Positions 11,014 to 19,654 of a DNA stretch of 64,000 nt are shown here, piece after piece (within the stretch, counting starts at the first letter, position 1; each line of letters starts with the position of its first letter). The position numbers and the translations under genes were made by a program. The notes under the pieces are model-generated. The model was given only the letters and a program-made list of their open reading frames with translations. It was not told the origin of the DNA and did no database searches. This DNA comes from Enterobacter cloacae subsp. cloacae ATCC 13047 (GTDB lineage: Bacteria > Pseudomonadota > Gammaproteobacteria > Enterobacterales > Enterobacteriaceae), in NCBI RefSeq assembly GCF_000025565.1, contig NC_014121.1, positions 4,116,216 through 4,180,215 on the forward strand, written 5' to 3'.

Positions 11014-12561
11014 ATGCAACAGCAAAAGCCGCAAAAACCGCTGGAAGGCGCGCAGCTGGTCATTATGACCATTGCGCTGTCGCTGGCGACATTCATGCAG
11101 GTGCTGGACTCCACCATCGCAAACGTGGCGATCCCGACGATCGCCGGGAACCTTGGCTCATCATTGAGCCAGGGAACCTGGGTCATTACCTCGTTCGGGG
11201 TGGCAAACGCCATCTCCATTCCGATTACCGGCTGGCTGGCGAAGCGCGTCGGTGAGGTGAAGTTGTTCCTGTGGTCAACAGTGGCGTTTGTGCTGGCCTC
11301 CTGGGCGTGCGGGATGTCCAGCAGCCTGACGATGCTGATTTTCTTCCGCGTCATCCAGGGGATTGTCGCCGGGCCGCTGATCCCCCTTTCGCAAAGTTTG
11401 CTGCTGAGTAACTACCCGCCTGCAAAACGCTCCGTCGCGCTGGCGCTGTGGTCAATGACCGTGATCGTCGCGCCTATCTGCGGACCGATTCTCGGCGGGT
11501 ACATCAGCGATAACTACCACTGGGGTTGGATCTTCTTCATCAACGTTCCGATTGGAGCGGTTGTGGTTCTGATGACGCTGCAATCCTTGCGCGGTCGTGA
11601 GACCCGTACCGAACAGCGGCGAATCGACAGCATTGGTCTGGCGCTGCTGATCCTCGGTATCGGCAGTCTGCAGATCATGCTCGACCGGGGTAAGGAGCTG
11701 GACTGGTTCAACTCGCAGGAGATCATCATCCTGACCATTGTCGCGGTGGTGTCGCTGAGCTTCCTGATTGTCTGGGAGCTGACGGACGACAACCCGATAG
11801 TCGATCTCTCGCTGTTTAAGTCGCGAAATTTCACCATCGGCTGTCTGTGTATCAGCCTCGCCTATATGCTCTACTTCGGCGCGATTGTTCTGCTGCCGCA
11901 GCTGCTGCAGGAGGTGTATGGCTATACAGCGACCTGGGCGGGTCTGGCCTCTGCGCCTGTTGGGGTGATCCCGGTGCTGCTGTCGCCGATCATTGGCCGC
12001 TTTGCCCATAAGCTCGACATGCGCAGGCTGGTGACTTTCAGCTTCATTATGTATGCGGTGTGCTTCTACTGGCGTGCGTATACCTTTGAACCGGGGATGG
12101 ACTTTGGCGCCTCTGCGTGGCCGCAGTTTATTCAGGGCTTCGCGGTAGCGTGCTTCTTTATGCCGCTGACCACCATCACGCTGTCTGGCTTACCGCCTGA
12201 GCGTCTGGCGGCCGCGTCGAGCCTGTCGAACTTTACCCGTACATTAGCGGGCTCCATCGGGACATCGATCACCACCACGCTGTGGACAAACCGGGAATCG
12301 ATGCACCATGCGCAGCTGACCGAAGCGGTAAATCCGTACAACCCGAATGCGCAGCAGATGTATAGCCAGCTTCAGGGGATGGGCATGACGGAACAGCAGG
12401 CGTCCGGCTGGATTGCCCAGCAGATCACCAACCAGGGGCTGATTATCTCGGCTAACGAGATTTTCTGGATATCCGCGGGGATCTTCATCGTCCTGCTGGG
12501 GCTGGTGTGGTTTGCCAGACCGCCGTTTGGTGCCGGCGGTGGAGGGGGTGGCGCGCACTAG
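11014..12561 (+). CDS. emrB: Multidrug efflux MFS transporter EmrB (DHA2 family)
   Basis: Proton-driven exporter of hydrophobic drugs and uncouplers with 14 membrane segments, 515 residues. The start ATG at 11014 (MQQQKPQKPLEG) is preceded by AAGGTGAG; the GTG at 11005 lies in that ribosome-binding site and is rejected. The antiporter motif C region reads PICGPILGGYISDNYHWGW. The C-terminus has the poly-glycine tail FGAGGGGGGAH that is also in E. coli EmrB. Confidence 0.97.
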   Translation: MQQQKPQKPLEGAQLVIMTIALSLATFMQVLDSTIANVAIPTIAGNLGSSLSQGTWVITSFGVANAISIPITGWLAKRVGEVKLFLWSTVAFVLASWACGMSSSLTMLIFFRVIQGIVAGPLIPLSQSLLLSNYPPAKRSVALALWSMTVIVAPICGPILGGYISDNYHWGWIFFINVPIGAVVVLMTLQSLRGRETRTEQRRIDSIGLALLILGIGSLQIMLDRGKELDWFNSQEIIILTIVAVVSLSFLIVWELTDDNPIVDLSLFKSRNFTIGCLCISLAYMLYFGAIVLLPQLLQEVYGYTATWAGLASAPVGVIPVLLSPIIGRFAHKLDMRRLVTFSFIMYAVCFYWRAYTFEPGMDFGASAWPQFIQGFAVACFFMPLTTITLSGLPPERLAAASSLSNFTRTLAGSIGTSITTTLWTNRESMHHAQLTEAVNPYNPNAQQMYSQLQGMGMTEQQASGWIAQQITNQGLIISANEIFWISAGIFIVLLGLVWFARPPFGAGGGGGGAH

Positions 12562-12576
12562 TCCTCTGCGTGAAAT

Positions 12577-12620
12577 GCCCGGTGGCGCTACGCTTACCGG
12601 GCCTACGACCGGGCCTACGA
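12577..12620. repeat. REP-type palindromic element after emrB
   Basis: GCCCGGTGGCGCTACGCTTA followed by CCGGGCCTACGACCGGGCCTACGA is a classical enterobacterial REP (palindromic unit): the arms GCCCGGT and ACCGGGC flank the GCTACGC head. It lies 15 bases after the emrB stop, as REP elements commonly do, and differs from the CCCTCACCC family elsewhere in the window. Confidence 0.8.
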
Positions 12621-12739
12621 TATGTGCACATCCGGCAAAACCCGCGCTGTTGTCCAAAACGCGACAGCAATTGTCACATCCGATAAAGCAGCGCTCCTGA
12701 AATCGATTCACGATAGTGAAAAGACAACAGGAGCGCATC

Positions 12740-14395
12740 ATGCTGAACACACCCGCCGACAAGTACCAGCCTTATCCCGTTATTTCTCTTCCCGACCGTC
12801 GCTGGCCTGAGCAACGCATCACCCATGCCCCGCGCTGGCTCTCAACCGATTTACGCGATGGCAACCAGGCCCTGGCCGAACCCATGGACAGCACGCGCAA
12901 GCTGCAGTTCTGGGATCTGCTGTTAAGCTGCGGGTTTAAAGAGATTGAAGTTGCCTTTCCTTCTGCGTCGCAGACGGATTTCAACTTTGTTCGCCAGTTG
13001 ATTGAAGAGAATCGCATCCCGGATGACGTCACAATTCAGGTATTAACCCAGGCACGAGAAGACCTGATCGTCCGGACCTTCGAATCGTTACGTGGCGCGA
13101 AACAGGCCACCGTCCATCTGTATAACGCCACCGCCCCGCTGTTTCGCCGCCTGGTGTTCGGCCTGGAGAAAGCGCAAATCGTTGAGCTGGCAACACGCTC
13201 CACGCGGCTTATCCGCACGCTGTGCGAAGAGAACCCGGAGACGCGCTGGCAGTACGAATACTCCCCGGAGACCTTCTGCTTTACCGAGCCGGAGTTTGCG
13301 CTGGAGATTTGTGAAGCGGTGGCGGAGATCTGGCAGCCCTGCGCCGAACGGCCCATGGTGATCAACTTACCGGCCACCGTGGAGGTCAGCACGCCAAACG
13401 TGTATGCCGATCAGATCGAGTATTTCTGCCGCCACTTTAGCCGTCGCACCGATGTTTGCATCAGCGTTCACCCGCATAATGACCGCGGCACCGGCGTGGC
13501 CAGCGCAGAGCTGGCGGTGATGGCGGGTGCGGACCGGGTGGAAGGCTGTCTGTTTGGCAACGGCGAACGCACGGGCAACGTCTGCCTGGTAACGCTGGCG
13601 ATGAATCTCTACAGCCAGGGGATCAGCCCGAATCTCAACTTTAGCGATATGAACCGGGTGGTAGAAGTGGTGGAAGCCTGCAACCAGCTTCCGGTACACC
13701 CGCGCCATCCGTGGGCGGGACGGCTGGCCTATACCGCCTTTTCGGGCTCGCATCAGGACGCCATCAAAAAAGGCTTTGATGCCCGCAAACCGGGCGAGCG
13801 CTGGGAGATGCCGTACCTGCCCGTCGATCCGCAGGATATCGGCTGCACGTATGAAGCGGTGATCAGGGTTAACAGCCAGTCCGGGAAAAGCGGCAGCGCC
13901 TGGCTCATCGAGCAGAATCATGGTCTGAAGTTGCCCCGCGCGTTGCAGCAGGATTTTAGCCAGCATGTGAAGCAGGAGACCGATCACCATGGTAAAGAGA
14001 TGACGCAGCACGCCCTGTGGCAGCTGTTTCGCAGCCGCTACGGGCTGGTCGCAGAGCCACACTTTGCCCTGCAATCTTATCGCAGCGACAGTCAGCAGAA
14101 CGGTCAGTTACGTTTGACGGCAAGCGTCGTGACGCAGGGCGCAACGCGCCAGCTTGAAGGCCAGGGCAACGGGCTGTTATCCGCGGCCGCCAGTGGGTTA
14201 AGCCGCTGGCTCAACACCCCGTTTGTGATTAAAGACTACCACGAACATACGCTGGGGGAGCGCAGCGACAGCCGCTCGGTGGCTTACATCCGCTGCCTGT
14301 TCCAGGACGGCAGCAGCCGTTGGGGAGTGGGCATTGACAGTGACGTGGCGCGCGCCTCGCTCCAGGCGCTGTTTAATGCGGTGAGCTGTCTTTGA
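12740..14395 (+). CDS. leuA: 2-isopropylmalate synthase, LeuA type 2
   Basis: Probable condensing enzyme that joins acetyl-CoA to 2-oxoisovalerate, the first committed leucine step. The 551-residue length fits the longer LeuA class 2 and not the roughly 520-residue enzyme of the enteric leuABCD operon. The catalytic domain has TDLRDGNQAL near residues 36-45, ISVHPHNDRGTG with the metal-binding histidines, and EGCLFGNGERTGN; a C-terminal LeuA dimer/regulatory domain covers about residues 425-550. The start at 12740 has CAGGAGCG seven bases before it; the GTG at 12716 is rejected. There is no E. coli gene at this place. It is convergent with an AraC regulator, the two stops overlapping by 23 bases. 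A related acyltransferase function cannot be excluded. Confidence 0.85.
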   Translation: MLNTPADKYQPYPVISLPDRRWPEQRITHAPRWLSTDLRDGNQALAEPMDSTRKLQFWDLLLSCGFKEIEVAFPSASQTDFNFVRQLIEENRIPDDVTIQVLTQAREDLIVRTFESLRGAKQATVHLYNATAPLFRRLVFGLEKAQIVELATRSTRLIRTLCEENPETRWQYEYSPETFCFTEPEFALEICEAVAEIWQPCAERPMVINLPATVEVSTPNVYADQIEYFCRHFSRRTDVCISVHPHNDRGTGVASAELAVMAGADRVEGCLFGNGERTGNVCLVTLAMNLYSQGISPNLNFSDMNRVVEVVEACNQLPVHPRHPWAGRLAYTAFSGSHQDAIKKGFDARKPGERWEMPYLPVDPQDIGCTYEAVIRVNSQSGKSGSAWLIEQNHGLKLPRALQQDFSQHVKQETDHHGKEMTQHALWQLFRSRYGLVAEPHFALQSYRSDSQQNGQLRLTASVVTQGATRQLEGQGNGLLSAAASGLSRWLNTPFVIKDYHEHTLGERSDSRSVAYIRCLFQDGSSRWGVGIDSDVARASLQALFNAVSCL

Positions 14396-15146
14396 AGTAA
14401 TCGCTGGGTGATGTCCCCATCACCCGGCGAAACATCGCGGTAAAGGCGCTGTGGCTACCGTAGCCCAGATCCAGCGCTACGCGTAGCACGGGCTGCCCCT
14501 GAGCCAGCCGTTGCAACGCCTCCAGCAGGCGCGCCCTTCTCAACCACTCCGCGTAGCGTAAACCGGTCTGCTGTTGAAAATGACGGTTCAGTGTGCGCTC
14601 GCTCATGCCTGCGCAGCTCGCCGCCTCAGTACTGCTCCAGCTTTCACCGGGTGCCTGGCGGATCCGCTGGCAAAGCTGGCGTAACGGCTCGCTTTCTGGC
14701 TCCGGCAGATGAAACGGCAGCACTGGCATCAAACGGATCTCATCCAGAATCAGCTCATACACCCGCTCGTCGCGGCTCCCCGGCGAGTAAGACTCATCAA
14801 GCAGCAGGGAAGCGAGGATCAGTTCGCGTAACAGCGACGAGATCTGCACGATCTGGCAGGTTGCAGGGAGATCGGCCCGCGCCAGCGGATCGATAAACAG
14901 GGTACGCGCCGCCACGTTGCCGGTGATGCGAAGCGAGTGTTGCGTTCCTGCTGGCAGCCAGACGCCACGGCCCGGCGGAACAACCCAACAGCCCGATGCG
15001 GTATCCACTCTTACCACCCCGCTCAGGGTGTGCAGCAGCTGGGCACAGTCGTGCTGGTGCCACGGCTCGCTGTCACCATGAACGTAATCATGGGCAAACG
15101 GAACGAGGGGACGATGGGTAAAGGAGAAGGTAGACGTTGTGGTCAT
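14373..15146 (-). CDS. AraC-family transcriptional regulator with N-terminal cupin
   Basis: The 257-residue protein has an N-terminal cupin-like sensing domain (HQHDCAQLLHTLSGVVRV, then PPGRGVWLPAGTQHSL, about residues 28-75) and a C-terminal double helix-turn-helix AraC domain (residues about 155-255; SERTLNRHFQQQTG and DLGYGSHSAFTAMFRRVMG). The layout is that of NimR/YeaM-type regulators. It converges on the leuA-type gene and may control it or an unlinked exporter; no operator could be matched. The promoter must lie in the 53-base gap to luxS, which is mostly a palindromic repeat, so read-through from luxS is possible. Confidence 0.85.
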   Translation of the reverse strand: MTTTSTFSFTHRPLVPFAHDYVHGDSEPWHQHDCAQLLHTLSGVVRVDTASGCWVVPPGRGVWLPAGTQHSLRITGNVAARTLFIDPLARADLPATCQIVQISSLLRELILASLLLDESYSPGSRDERVYELILDEIRLMPVLPFHLPEPESEPLRQLCQRIRQAPGESWSSTEAASCAGMSERTLNRHFQQQTGLRYAEWLRRARLLEALQRLAQGQPVLRVALDLGYGSHSAFTAMFRRVMGTSPSDYFKDSSPH

Positions 15147-15157
15147 GGGTTAAACAA

Positions 15158-15197
15158 CCCTCACCCTACCCTCTCCCGTCGGGAGAGGGAAAAGGTG
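15158..15197. repeat. CCCTCACCC/GGGAGAGGG palindromic repeat after luxS
   Basis: CCCTCACCCTACCCTCTCCC, then GTC, then GGGAGAGGG and AAAAGGTG. The inner 9-bp stem is perfect with a 3-base loop. It fills nearly the whole gap between the luxS stop and the start of the AraC-family gene and may end luxS transcription. Confidence 0.75.
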
Positions 15198-15199
15198 CA

Positions 15200-15715
15200 C
15201 TAGATGTGCAGTTCCTGCAGTTTTTCTTTTGGCAGGGCCAGCTCTTCGTTGCTGTTGACGCGAACATCACGCTCGATGATGTGACGCGCGATCTCCTGGG
15301 CTTCTTCCAGAGAGTGCATCTGGTATGTGCCGCACTGGTAGACGTTCAGCTCGGGGATCTGGTTCTGCTCTTTTACCTTCAGCACGTCCTGCATGGCCGC
15401 TTTCCAGGCATCAGCAACACGCTTCTCTTCAGGCTGGCCGATCAGGCTCATGTAAAAACCGGTACGGCAGCCCATCGGAGAAATATCGATAATCTCCACG
15501 CCGTTACCGTTCAGGTGGTCACGCATAAAACCAGCAAACAGGTGTTCCAGCGTATGAATGCCTTTCTCCGGCATCACTTCTTTATTCGGCACGCAGAAGC
15601 GCAGATCGAAAACGGTGATCGTGTCGCCGTGCGGGGTGTTCATGGTCTTCGCCACGCGGACTGCAGGTGCTTCCATACGGGTATGGTCGACAGTAAAGCT
15701 ATCTAATAACGGCAT
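15200..15715 (-). CDS. luxS: S-ribosylhomocysteine lyase LuxS
   Basis: Cleaves S-ribosylhomocysteine to homocysteine and DPD, the precursor of autoinducer-2, in the activated methyl cycle. It has 171 residues, as in E. coli, with the metal-binding H54-T-L-E-H58 motif, catalytic C83 in MGCRTGF and the third ligand C128 in YQCGTY. Start ATG follows GGAGGTGAC. The promoter region is shared back to back with the sRNA gene micA, which runs the other way. Confidence 0.98.
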   Translation of the reverse strand: MPLLDSFTVDHTRMEAPAVRVAKTMNTPHGDTITVFDLRFCVPNKEVMPEKGIHTLEHLFAGFMRDHLNGNGVEIIDISPMGCRTGFYMSLIGQPEEKRVADAWKAAMQDVLKVKEQNQIPELNVYQCGTYQMHSLEEAQEIARHIIERDVRVNSNEELALPKEKLQELHI

Positions 15716-15752
15716 ACGTCACCTCCGATAGTGATTTTTTTTAAAATAAACT

Positions 15753-15779
15753 GAACTCTTCTACAGAATGCACGTCTGA
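15753..15779 (+). promoter_or_regulatory. Sigma-E promoter of micA
   Basis: GAACTC (15753-15758) and TCTGA (15775-15779) are spaced by 16 bases and lie 6 bases before the micA 5' end. They resemble the extracytoplasmic-stress sigma-E consensus GGAACTT and TCTRA, and micA is a known sigma-E target in E. coli. Confidence 0.75.
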
Positions 15780-15785
15780 GTATAT

Positions 15786-15859
15786 GAAAGACGCGCATTT
15801 GTTATCATCATCCCTGAATTCAGAGATGTATATTTTGGCCACAGCGATGTGGCCTTTTT
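15786..15859 (+). ncRNA. micA: Small regulatory RNA MicA
   Basis: Hfq-dependent antisense RNA that represses ompA and other porin mRNAs during envelope stress. The sequence GAAAGACGCGCATTTGTTAT through CATCATCCCTGAATTCAGAG matches E. coli MicA almost base for base, including the 5' seed. It ends in the terminator hairpin GGCCACAGCGATGTGGCC plus TTTTT. It lies between luxS and gshA on the opposite strand, exactly as in E. coli. Changes are confined to the loop before and within the terminator. Confidence 0.95.
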
Positions 15860-15868
15860 CTTTTCTGC

Positions 15869-17413
15869 TTAAGCCTGCTTCGCCAGAAACGCCTCAAACG
15901 ACTCCGTATCCGCCGCTTCGACCTCTTTCTGACGTACGACAGACGCATCGCGCTCCGCCGCAAAATCCGCTTCGCTCAGGATCTCTAAAGGCTCCTGCAT
16001 CAGCATTTCACGGTACTCCGCGGAGAGTGCACGCCCTGTTCCGCCGATGCCCTGATCAATCATAGAACGCAGAATACGCGCCGAGAATGTCAGTTCCGGG
16101 TTATCAAAGCATTCCACTAACTGGTCGCAGACCTGTTGATACGCTTCGCCACCGTAAAGGCTGTCCATTGTCTGGGCAACGCGCTTCAGGTCGCGGAAAA
16201 GATCTTTACCCACTTTCGGCAGCGGGAACTGCGCCGTTTCACAGCCGATACCCAGCGTCAGGCCCGGTTTGCGCCCTTCCAGGATCACGCGGTTCCAGTT
16301 AGTGCGGGTACAGAGCAGTTCGTCTGAACTCATTTCCGGCGCATCGGCCAGCACACACCAGACCATAAACAGATCCAGGAAGCGAACCTGCTGCTCATCA
16401 ACACCGACCGGTGAGAACGGGTTGATATCCAGTGAGCGCACTTCAATGTATTCGATCCCGCCGCGCTGCAGCGCATCCGAGGGGGTTTCACCGCTGCGCG
16501 TCACGCGCTTCGGACGAATCGGTGCGTACAGTTCGTTTTCAATCTGCAGCACATTGCTGTTGATTTGCAGACGTTTGCCGTCTTTTTCGAGGCCGATTTT
16601 CTCGTACTCTTCCGACGGGGTTTTGATCGCCCGCTTCAATCCTGCCACATATTCGTGCAATTCGTTAAACGTAATACCGAGATTGCTTTGCGATTTATTG
16701 GTATAGCCAAGGTCGCTCAGACGCAGCGAGGTGGCATACGGCAGGTAGTACATTCCGCACGCGGTCTTCTCGAACGGTAGCGTCGTCGGTTTCCCCTGCA
16801 GGAACGAGGAGCATATAGCCGGAGACGCACCAAACAGGTAAGGAATAACCCAGCCAAAACGGTAATAGTTGCGGATCAGGCGGAAATAACCCGCGGAGAT
16901 CGCGTCCTTATCCGTTTCACCGCATTTCGCCTGCCAGAAAGCCATTGGCAAAGAGAAGTTGTAATGTACGCCTGAGATCGTCTGCATCAACGCGCCGTAG
17001 CGGTTTTTCAGACCCTCGCGATACAGCGTTTTCAGTCGACCGATATTCGACGTGCCGTATTGCGCCAGTTCAATCTCCTGCCCCTGCTCGATATAGCAGG
17101 GCATGCTGAGCGGCCACATACGCTCATCGCCCATATTTCGGGCGGTGTAGCGATGGATGTCGCGCAATATCGTCAGCATATGATCAATATCACCGTCCAC
17201 CGGAGTGATAAATTCCAGCAGTGCTTCAGCGAAATCGGTAGTGATCCATTTATGTGTCAGCGCCGAGCCTAACGTCTTCGGGTGACCCGTCGTCGCTAAG
17301 CTGCCATCCGCGTTTACGCGCAGCGTTTCACGCTCAAGGCCACGCTGAATACCCTTCAGTGCCTGAGGGTGGTTTTCCAGCCAGGCCAGCGCCTGTGATA
17401 CGTCCGGGATCAA
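15869..17413 (-). CDS. gshA: Glutamate-cysteine ligase GshA
   Basis: Catalyses the ATP-dependent first step of glutathione synthesis, joining the gamma-carboxyl of glutamate to cysteine. 514 residues against 518 in E. coli. The start is TTG, as in E. coli, with GGGAGGTCAA before it; the conserved N-terminus [19 protein letters not shown] supports this. Family motifs visible include [10 protein letters not shown] near residue 23, [12 protein letters not shown] and [14 protein letters not shown]. It ends only 10 bases from the 3' end of micA on the other strand, so the transcripts converge. Confidence 0.97.
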   Translation of the reverse strand: MIPDVSQALAWLENHPQALKGIQRGLERETLRVNADGSLATTGHPKTLGSALTHKWITTDFAEALLEFITPVDGDIDHMLTILRDIHRYTARNMGDERMWPLSMPCYIEQGQEIELAQYGTSNIGRLKTLYREGLKNRYGALMQTISGVHYNFSLPMAFWQAKCGETDKDAISAGYFRLIRNYYRFGWVIPYLFGASPAICSSFLQGKPTTLPFEKTACGMYYLPYATSLRLSDLGYTNKSQSNLGITFNELHEYVAGLKRAIKTPSEEYEKIGLEKDGKRLQINSNVLQIENELYAPIRPKRVTRSGETPSDALQRGGIEYIEVRSLDINPFSPVGVDEQQVRFLDLFMVWCVLADAPEMSSDELLCTRTNWNRVILEGRKPGLTLGIGCETAQFPLPKVGKDLFRDLKRVAQTMDSLYGGEAYQQVCDQLVECFDNPELTFSARILRSMIDQGIGGTGRALSAEYREMLMQEPLEILSEADFAAERDASVVRQKEVEAADTESFEAFLAKQA

Positions 17414-17510
17414 ATTGACCTCCCGCCTGTCAAAGTAATGTTACTCAGCATAATTGTAATGGTTGACGATTGAAGGTCGCGTATTCATTCCACCAATTAG
17501 TGCCACCACG

Positions 17511-17924
17511 TCATACCCTGTAGTGTTGCCCACGCCACAAGAACATAGCGCAACGCCTTGCCAAGGCACAAAAAAAGAGCACCGGCCCCCAGGAGATGCG
17601 CATCCATCCCGCCAGCAGACACAGTAAATCGCCTATTACAGGCATCCAGCTTAATAACAGCGTGGCAGCGCCATAGCGTTTTAGCCAGCCGACTGCCTTT
17701 TCCTGCCAGCGCGATTTTTCACGCAGCGGAAAGAAACGCCCAAGAATAACGTTAGTCAGCCCTCCAAGGCTATTACCCATTGTTGCTATTAACACAAGCA
17801 ACCAGGGCTGACTCACGCCAGACAACAGCATCGCCACCAGCACCACTTCCGAATTACCCGGTAAGAGCGTAGCACTTAAAAAACTGCTGGCGAATAATGA
17901 TAAAAGTGACAGCGCGTCACTCAC
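17511..17924 (-). CDS. yqaA: DedA-like/VTT-type membrane protein YqaA, apparent frameshift near the C-terminus
   Basis: Small inner-membrane protein of unknown function with several hydrophobic segments. The first about 116 residues match E. coli YqaA (142 aa) to SWGPVLFF, but the last about 21 residues (CALARRCAMFLWRGQHYRV) are unrelated. Inserting one T in the seven-T run (17571-17577) restores FLCLGKALRYV...WWH and a stop at 17497-17499, giving exactly 142 residues. The original frame is therefore almost certainly 17497-17924 with one base lost. Its start overlaps the yqaB stop by 4 bases (ATGA). Confidence 0.85.
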   Translation of the reverse strand: MSDALSLLSLFASSFLSATLLPGNSEVVLVAMLLSGVSQPWLLVLIATMGNSLGGLTNVILGRFFPLREKSRWQEKAVGWLKRYGAATLLLSWMPVIGDLLCLLAGWMRISWGPVLFFCALARRCAMFLWRGQHYRV

Positions 17925-18487
17925 AGTAAGCGAACATCCACCGCATCCATTCCGGCAGCATGCGCGGCCTGAATGCCAAAGTCGGCATCTTCAAAGACAA
18001 CGCATTTTGCCGCCGGCACACCCATTCGTTCTGCACAAAGCAGGAAGGTGTCCGGTGCGGGTTTGTGATTTTTAACATGGTCGGCGGCAACCACCGCAGA
18101 AAAATAGTGGCGCAGGCCAAGATGGTTGAGCAGCGCTTCGGCAATAGCGCTTTCGCTGCCCGTGCCGACCGACATCGGGCGACGTCCGTGCCACTCTTTT
18201 ACCACGTCAATAAGCGGCAGAGGACGCACGGTATCCAGCAGGATAGCTTTTACTGCATCGGTTTTTTCACGCGCGAGCTGGTGCGGATCGAGATCGGCCT
18301 GATTAAGTTCAATCACGGCCTGTGCGATACGCCAGGTAGGTGATCCGTTGAGGGCTATCATCGCCTGGAGATCGAAGCGCATACCGTAACGTCCAAGAAC
18401 GTCCGTCCAGGCCTGGCGATGCGTGGGTTCGGTATCCAGAAGCGTGCCATCCATATCGAAGATCAAACCGTCATACTGTGCGTACAT
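17921..18487 (-). CDS. yqaB: HAD-family fructose-1-phosphate/6-phosphogluconate phosphatase YqaB
   Basis: Haloacid-dehalogenase phosphatase of 188 residues, the same as E. coli YqaB, which prefers fructose 1-phosphate and 6-phosphogluconate. The nucleophile motif DMDGTLLDTEPTHR is at residues 11-24, motif II VGTGSES is near residue 108, and the KPAPDTFLLCAERMG and VFEDADFGIQAA motifs supply the lysine and metal-binding aspartates. It is followed by yqaA with a 4-base overlap. Confidence 0.95.
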   Translation of the reverse strand: MYAQYDGLIFDMDGTLLDTEPTHRQAWTDVLGRYGMRFDLQAMIALNGSPTWRIAQAVIELNQADLDPHQLAREKTDAVKAILLDTVRPLPLIDVVKEWHGRRPMSVGTGSESAIAEALLNHLGLRHYFSAVVAADHVKNHKPAPDTFLLCAERMGVPAAKCVVFEDADFGIQAAHAAGMDAVDVRLL

Positions 18488-18604
18488 CGTGCTCTCGCTA
18501 ACCGATTAACAAAGGGTTACTTTATCGTAAACGGGCGTTTTTGTCGCTGACAGAGAGTGTGATTGCTGACGGAACGTCGAAGGAATAAACAAACCAGGAG
18601 AAGA

Positions 18605-18681
18605 TGGTGCATCCGGGAGGATTCGAACCTCCGACCGCTCGGTTCGTAGCCGAGTACTCTATCCAGCTGAGCTACGGATGC
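18605..18681 (-). tRNA. tRNA-Arg (anticodon ACG)
   Basis: A 77-base tRNA with encoded CCA. On the minus strand it starts GCATCCGTAGCTCAGCTGGA, has the anticodon loop CTACGAA and T loop GGTTCGAATCC, and ends GGATGCACCA. It is identical in sequence to the copy at 18711-18787; both correspond to the E. coli argV group. Confidence 0.97.
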
Positions 18682-18710
18682 ATCGGGGAAATGCTTTTAG
18701 AAACAGTAAA

Positions 18711-18787
18711 TGGTGCATCCGGGAGGATTCGAACCTCCGACCGCTCGGTTCGTAGCCGAGTACTCTATCCAGCTGAGCTACGGATGC
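18711..18787 (-). tRNA. tRNA-Arg (anticodon ACG)
   Basis: Second 77-base tRNA-Arg(ACG), with the same sequence as the copy 29 bases further on. In E. coli K-12 four such copies (argV, Y, Z, Q) follow serV; only two are present here. Confidence 0.97.
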
Positions 18788-18791
18788 AAAA

Positions 18792-18884
18792 TGGCGGTGA
18801 GGCGGGGATTCGAACCCCGGATGCAGCTTTTGACCGCATACTCCCTTAGCAGGGGAGCGCCTTCAGCCTCTCGGCCACCTCACC
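18792..18884 (-). tRNA. serV: tRNA-Ser (anticodon GCT)
   Basis: A 93-base class II tRNA with a long variable arm, starting GGTGAGGTGGCCGAGAGGCT on the minus strand, anticodon stem-loop CTCCCCTGCTAAGGGAG and encoded CCA. First gene of the tRNA operon; it corresponds to E. coli serV. Confidence 0.97.
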
Positions 18885-19227
18885 ACACAACGCCTCTTTC
18901 GAGTGCTTCGAGCCACTCGTTAAGAGCTTCTCGTCGCTGCGTGGCGCATATATTACTTTCTGGGACTTATAAGTCAAACAATTTTCCAAAAGCTTTTATC
19001 GTTTGCACAAATCACAGGCAATTCGCATGTAAAAGCCGCAAAGAGAGTGTTTTATAAGCGGATTTTGCAGGCATCCTCCCAGAAATCTATGAAGAGAAGC
19101 GTGTGGTTTGGACGAGATAAGCTGGCGAGAGTGGTTAAAAACAGAGCGATTGAAATCGAACGGTAACTTTAAGCAGGAAAAATAACAGGAGGGGTTGCGT
19201 CTCGCCCGACAGCGAGACGCGACAATA
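18885..19227. other. serV-csrA intergenic region (343 bp)
   Basis: No gene seen. It holds the tRNA operon promoter and a hairpin near the csrA stop, GCGTCTCG with CGAGACGC (19197-19220), that may end csrA transcription although only a weak T-rich stretch follows. The rest is AT-rich without recognisable signals. Confidence 0.55.
18950..18977 (-). promoter_or_regulatory. Promoter of the serV-arg tRNA operon
   Basis: On the minus strand TTGACT (18972-18977) and TAATAT (18950-18955) are 16 bases apart and are followed by the GC-rich stretch ATGCGCCACGCAG, a discriminator typical of stringently controlled stable-RNA promoters. Confidence 0.8.
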
Positions 19228-19413
19228 TCAGTAACTGGACTGCTGGGATTTTTCAGCCTGGATACGCTGGTAGATCTCTTCACGGTGGACAGATACTTCT
19301 TTAGGAGCGTTAACACCAATACGTACCTGGTTACCCTTTACCCCTAAAACTGTCACGGTGACCTCATCCCCAATCATGAGGGTCTCACCAACTCGACGAG
19401 TCAGAATCAGCAT
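19228..19413 (-). CDS. csrA: Carbon storage regulator CsrA
   Basis: RNA-binding post-transcriptional regulator of 61 residues, matching E. coli CsrA ([20 protein letters not shown]). It binds GGA motifs in mRNA leaders and controls carbon flux, motility and biofilm. The RNA-contact residues L4, R6, R7 and R44 are present. Start ATG follows AAGGAGCAAAG. Order with alaS upstream is as in E. coli. Confidence 0.98.
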
Positions 19414-19606
19414 TCTTTGCTCCTTGAAAGATTAAAAGAGTCGGGTCTCTTGTATCCCGGCATTATCCATCATATAACGCCAAAAAGTAAGCGATGACAA
19501 ACACGTAAAGTGTAAGCAGTCACGGCATCACATTCTGTTAAACGTAAGTTTAGCCGATATACACAAACTCAACCTGACTTTATCGTTATCGATAGTGCAG
19601 TGAACA

Positions 19607-19636
19607 AGACGCCATAACGTTACCGCTATGGCGTCT
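19607..19636 (-). terminator. Candidate alaS terminator
   Basis: AGACGCCATA (19607-19616) pairs perfectly with TATGGCGTCT (19627-19636), a 10-bp stem starting 18 bases after the alaS stop. On the minus strand it is followed by TGTTC and not by a long T-run, so efficiency is uncertain. Confidence 0.6.
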
Positions 19637-19654
19637 GTTTGTGCTTTGTAGTTA

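Noticed and set aside
18605..18787. Two identical 77-bp units considered as a CRISPR-like or tandem repeat
   Set aside because: Each is a complete tRNA-Arg gene; no short regularly spaced repeats with variable spacers exist in the window.
18604..19057. Open frames reading MVHPGGFEPPTARFVAEYSI over the tRNA genes
   Set aside because: These are translations of the tRNA-Arg copies and often misannotated as proteins; the cloverleaf structures explain the sequence.
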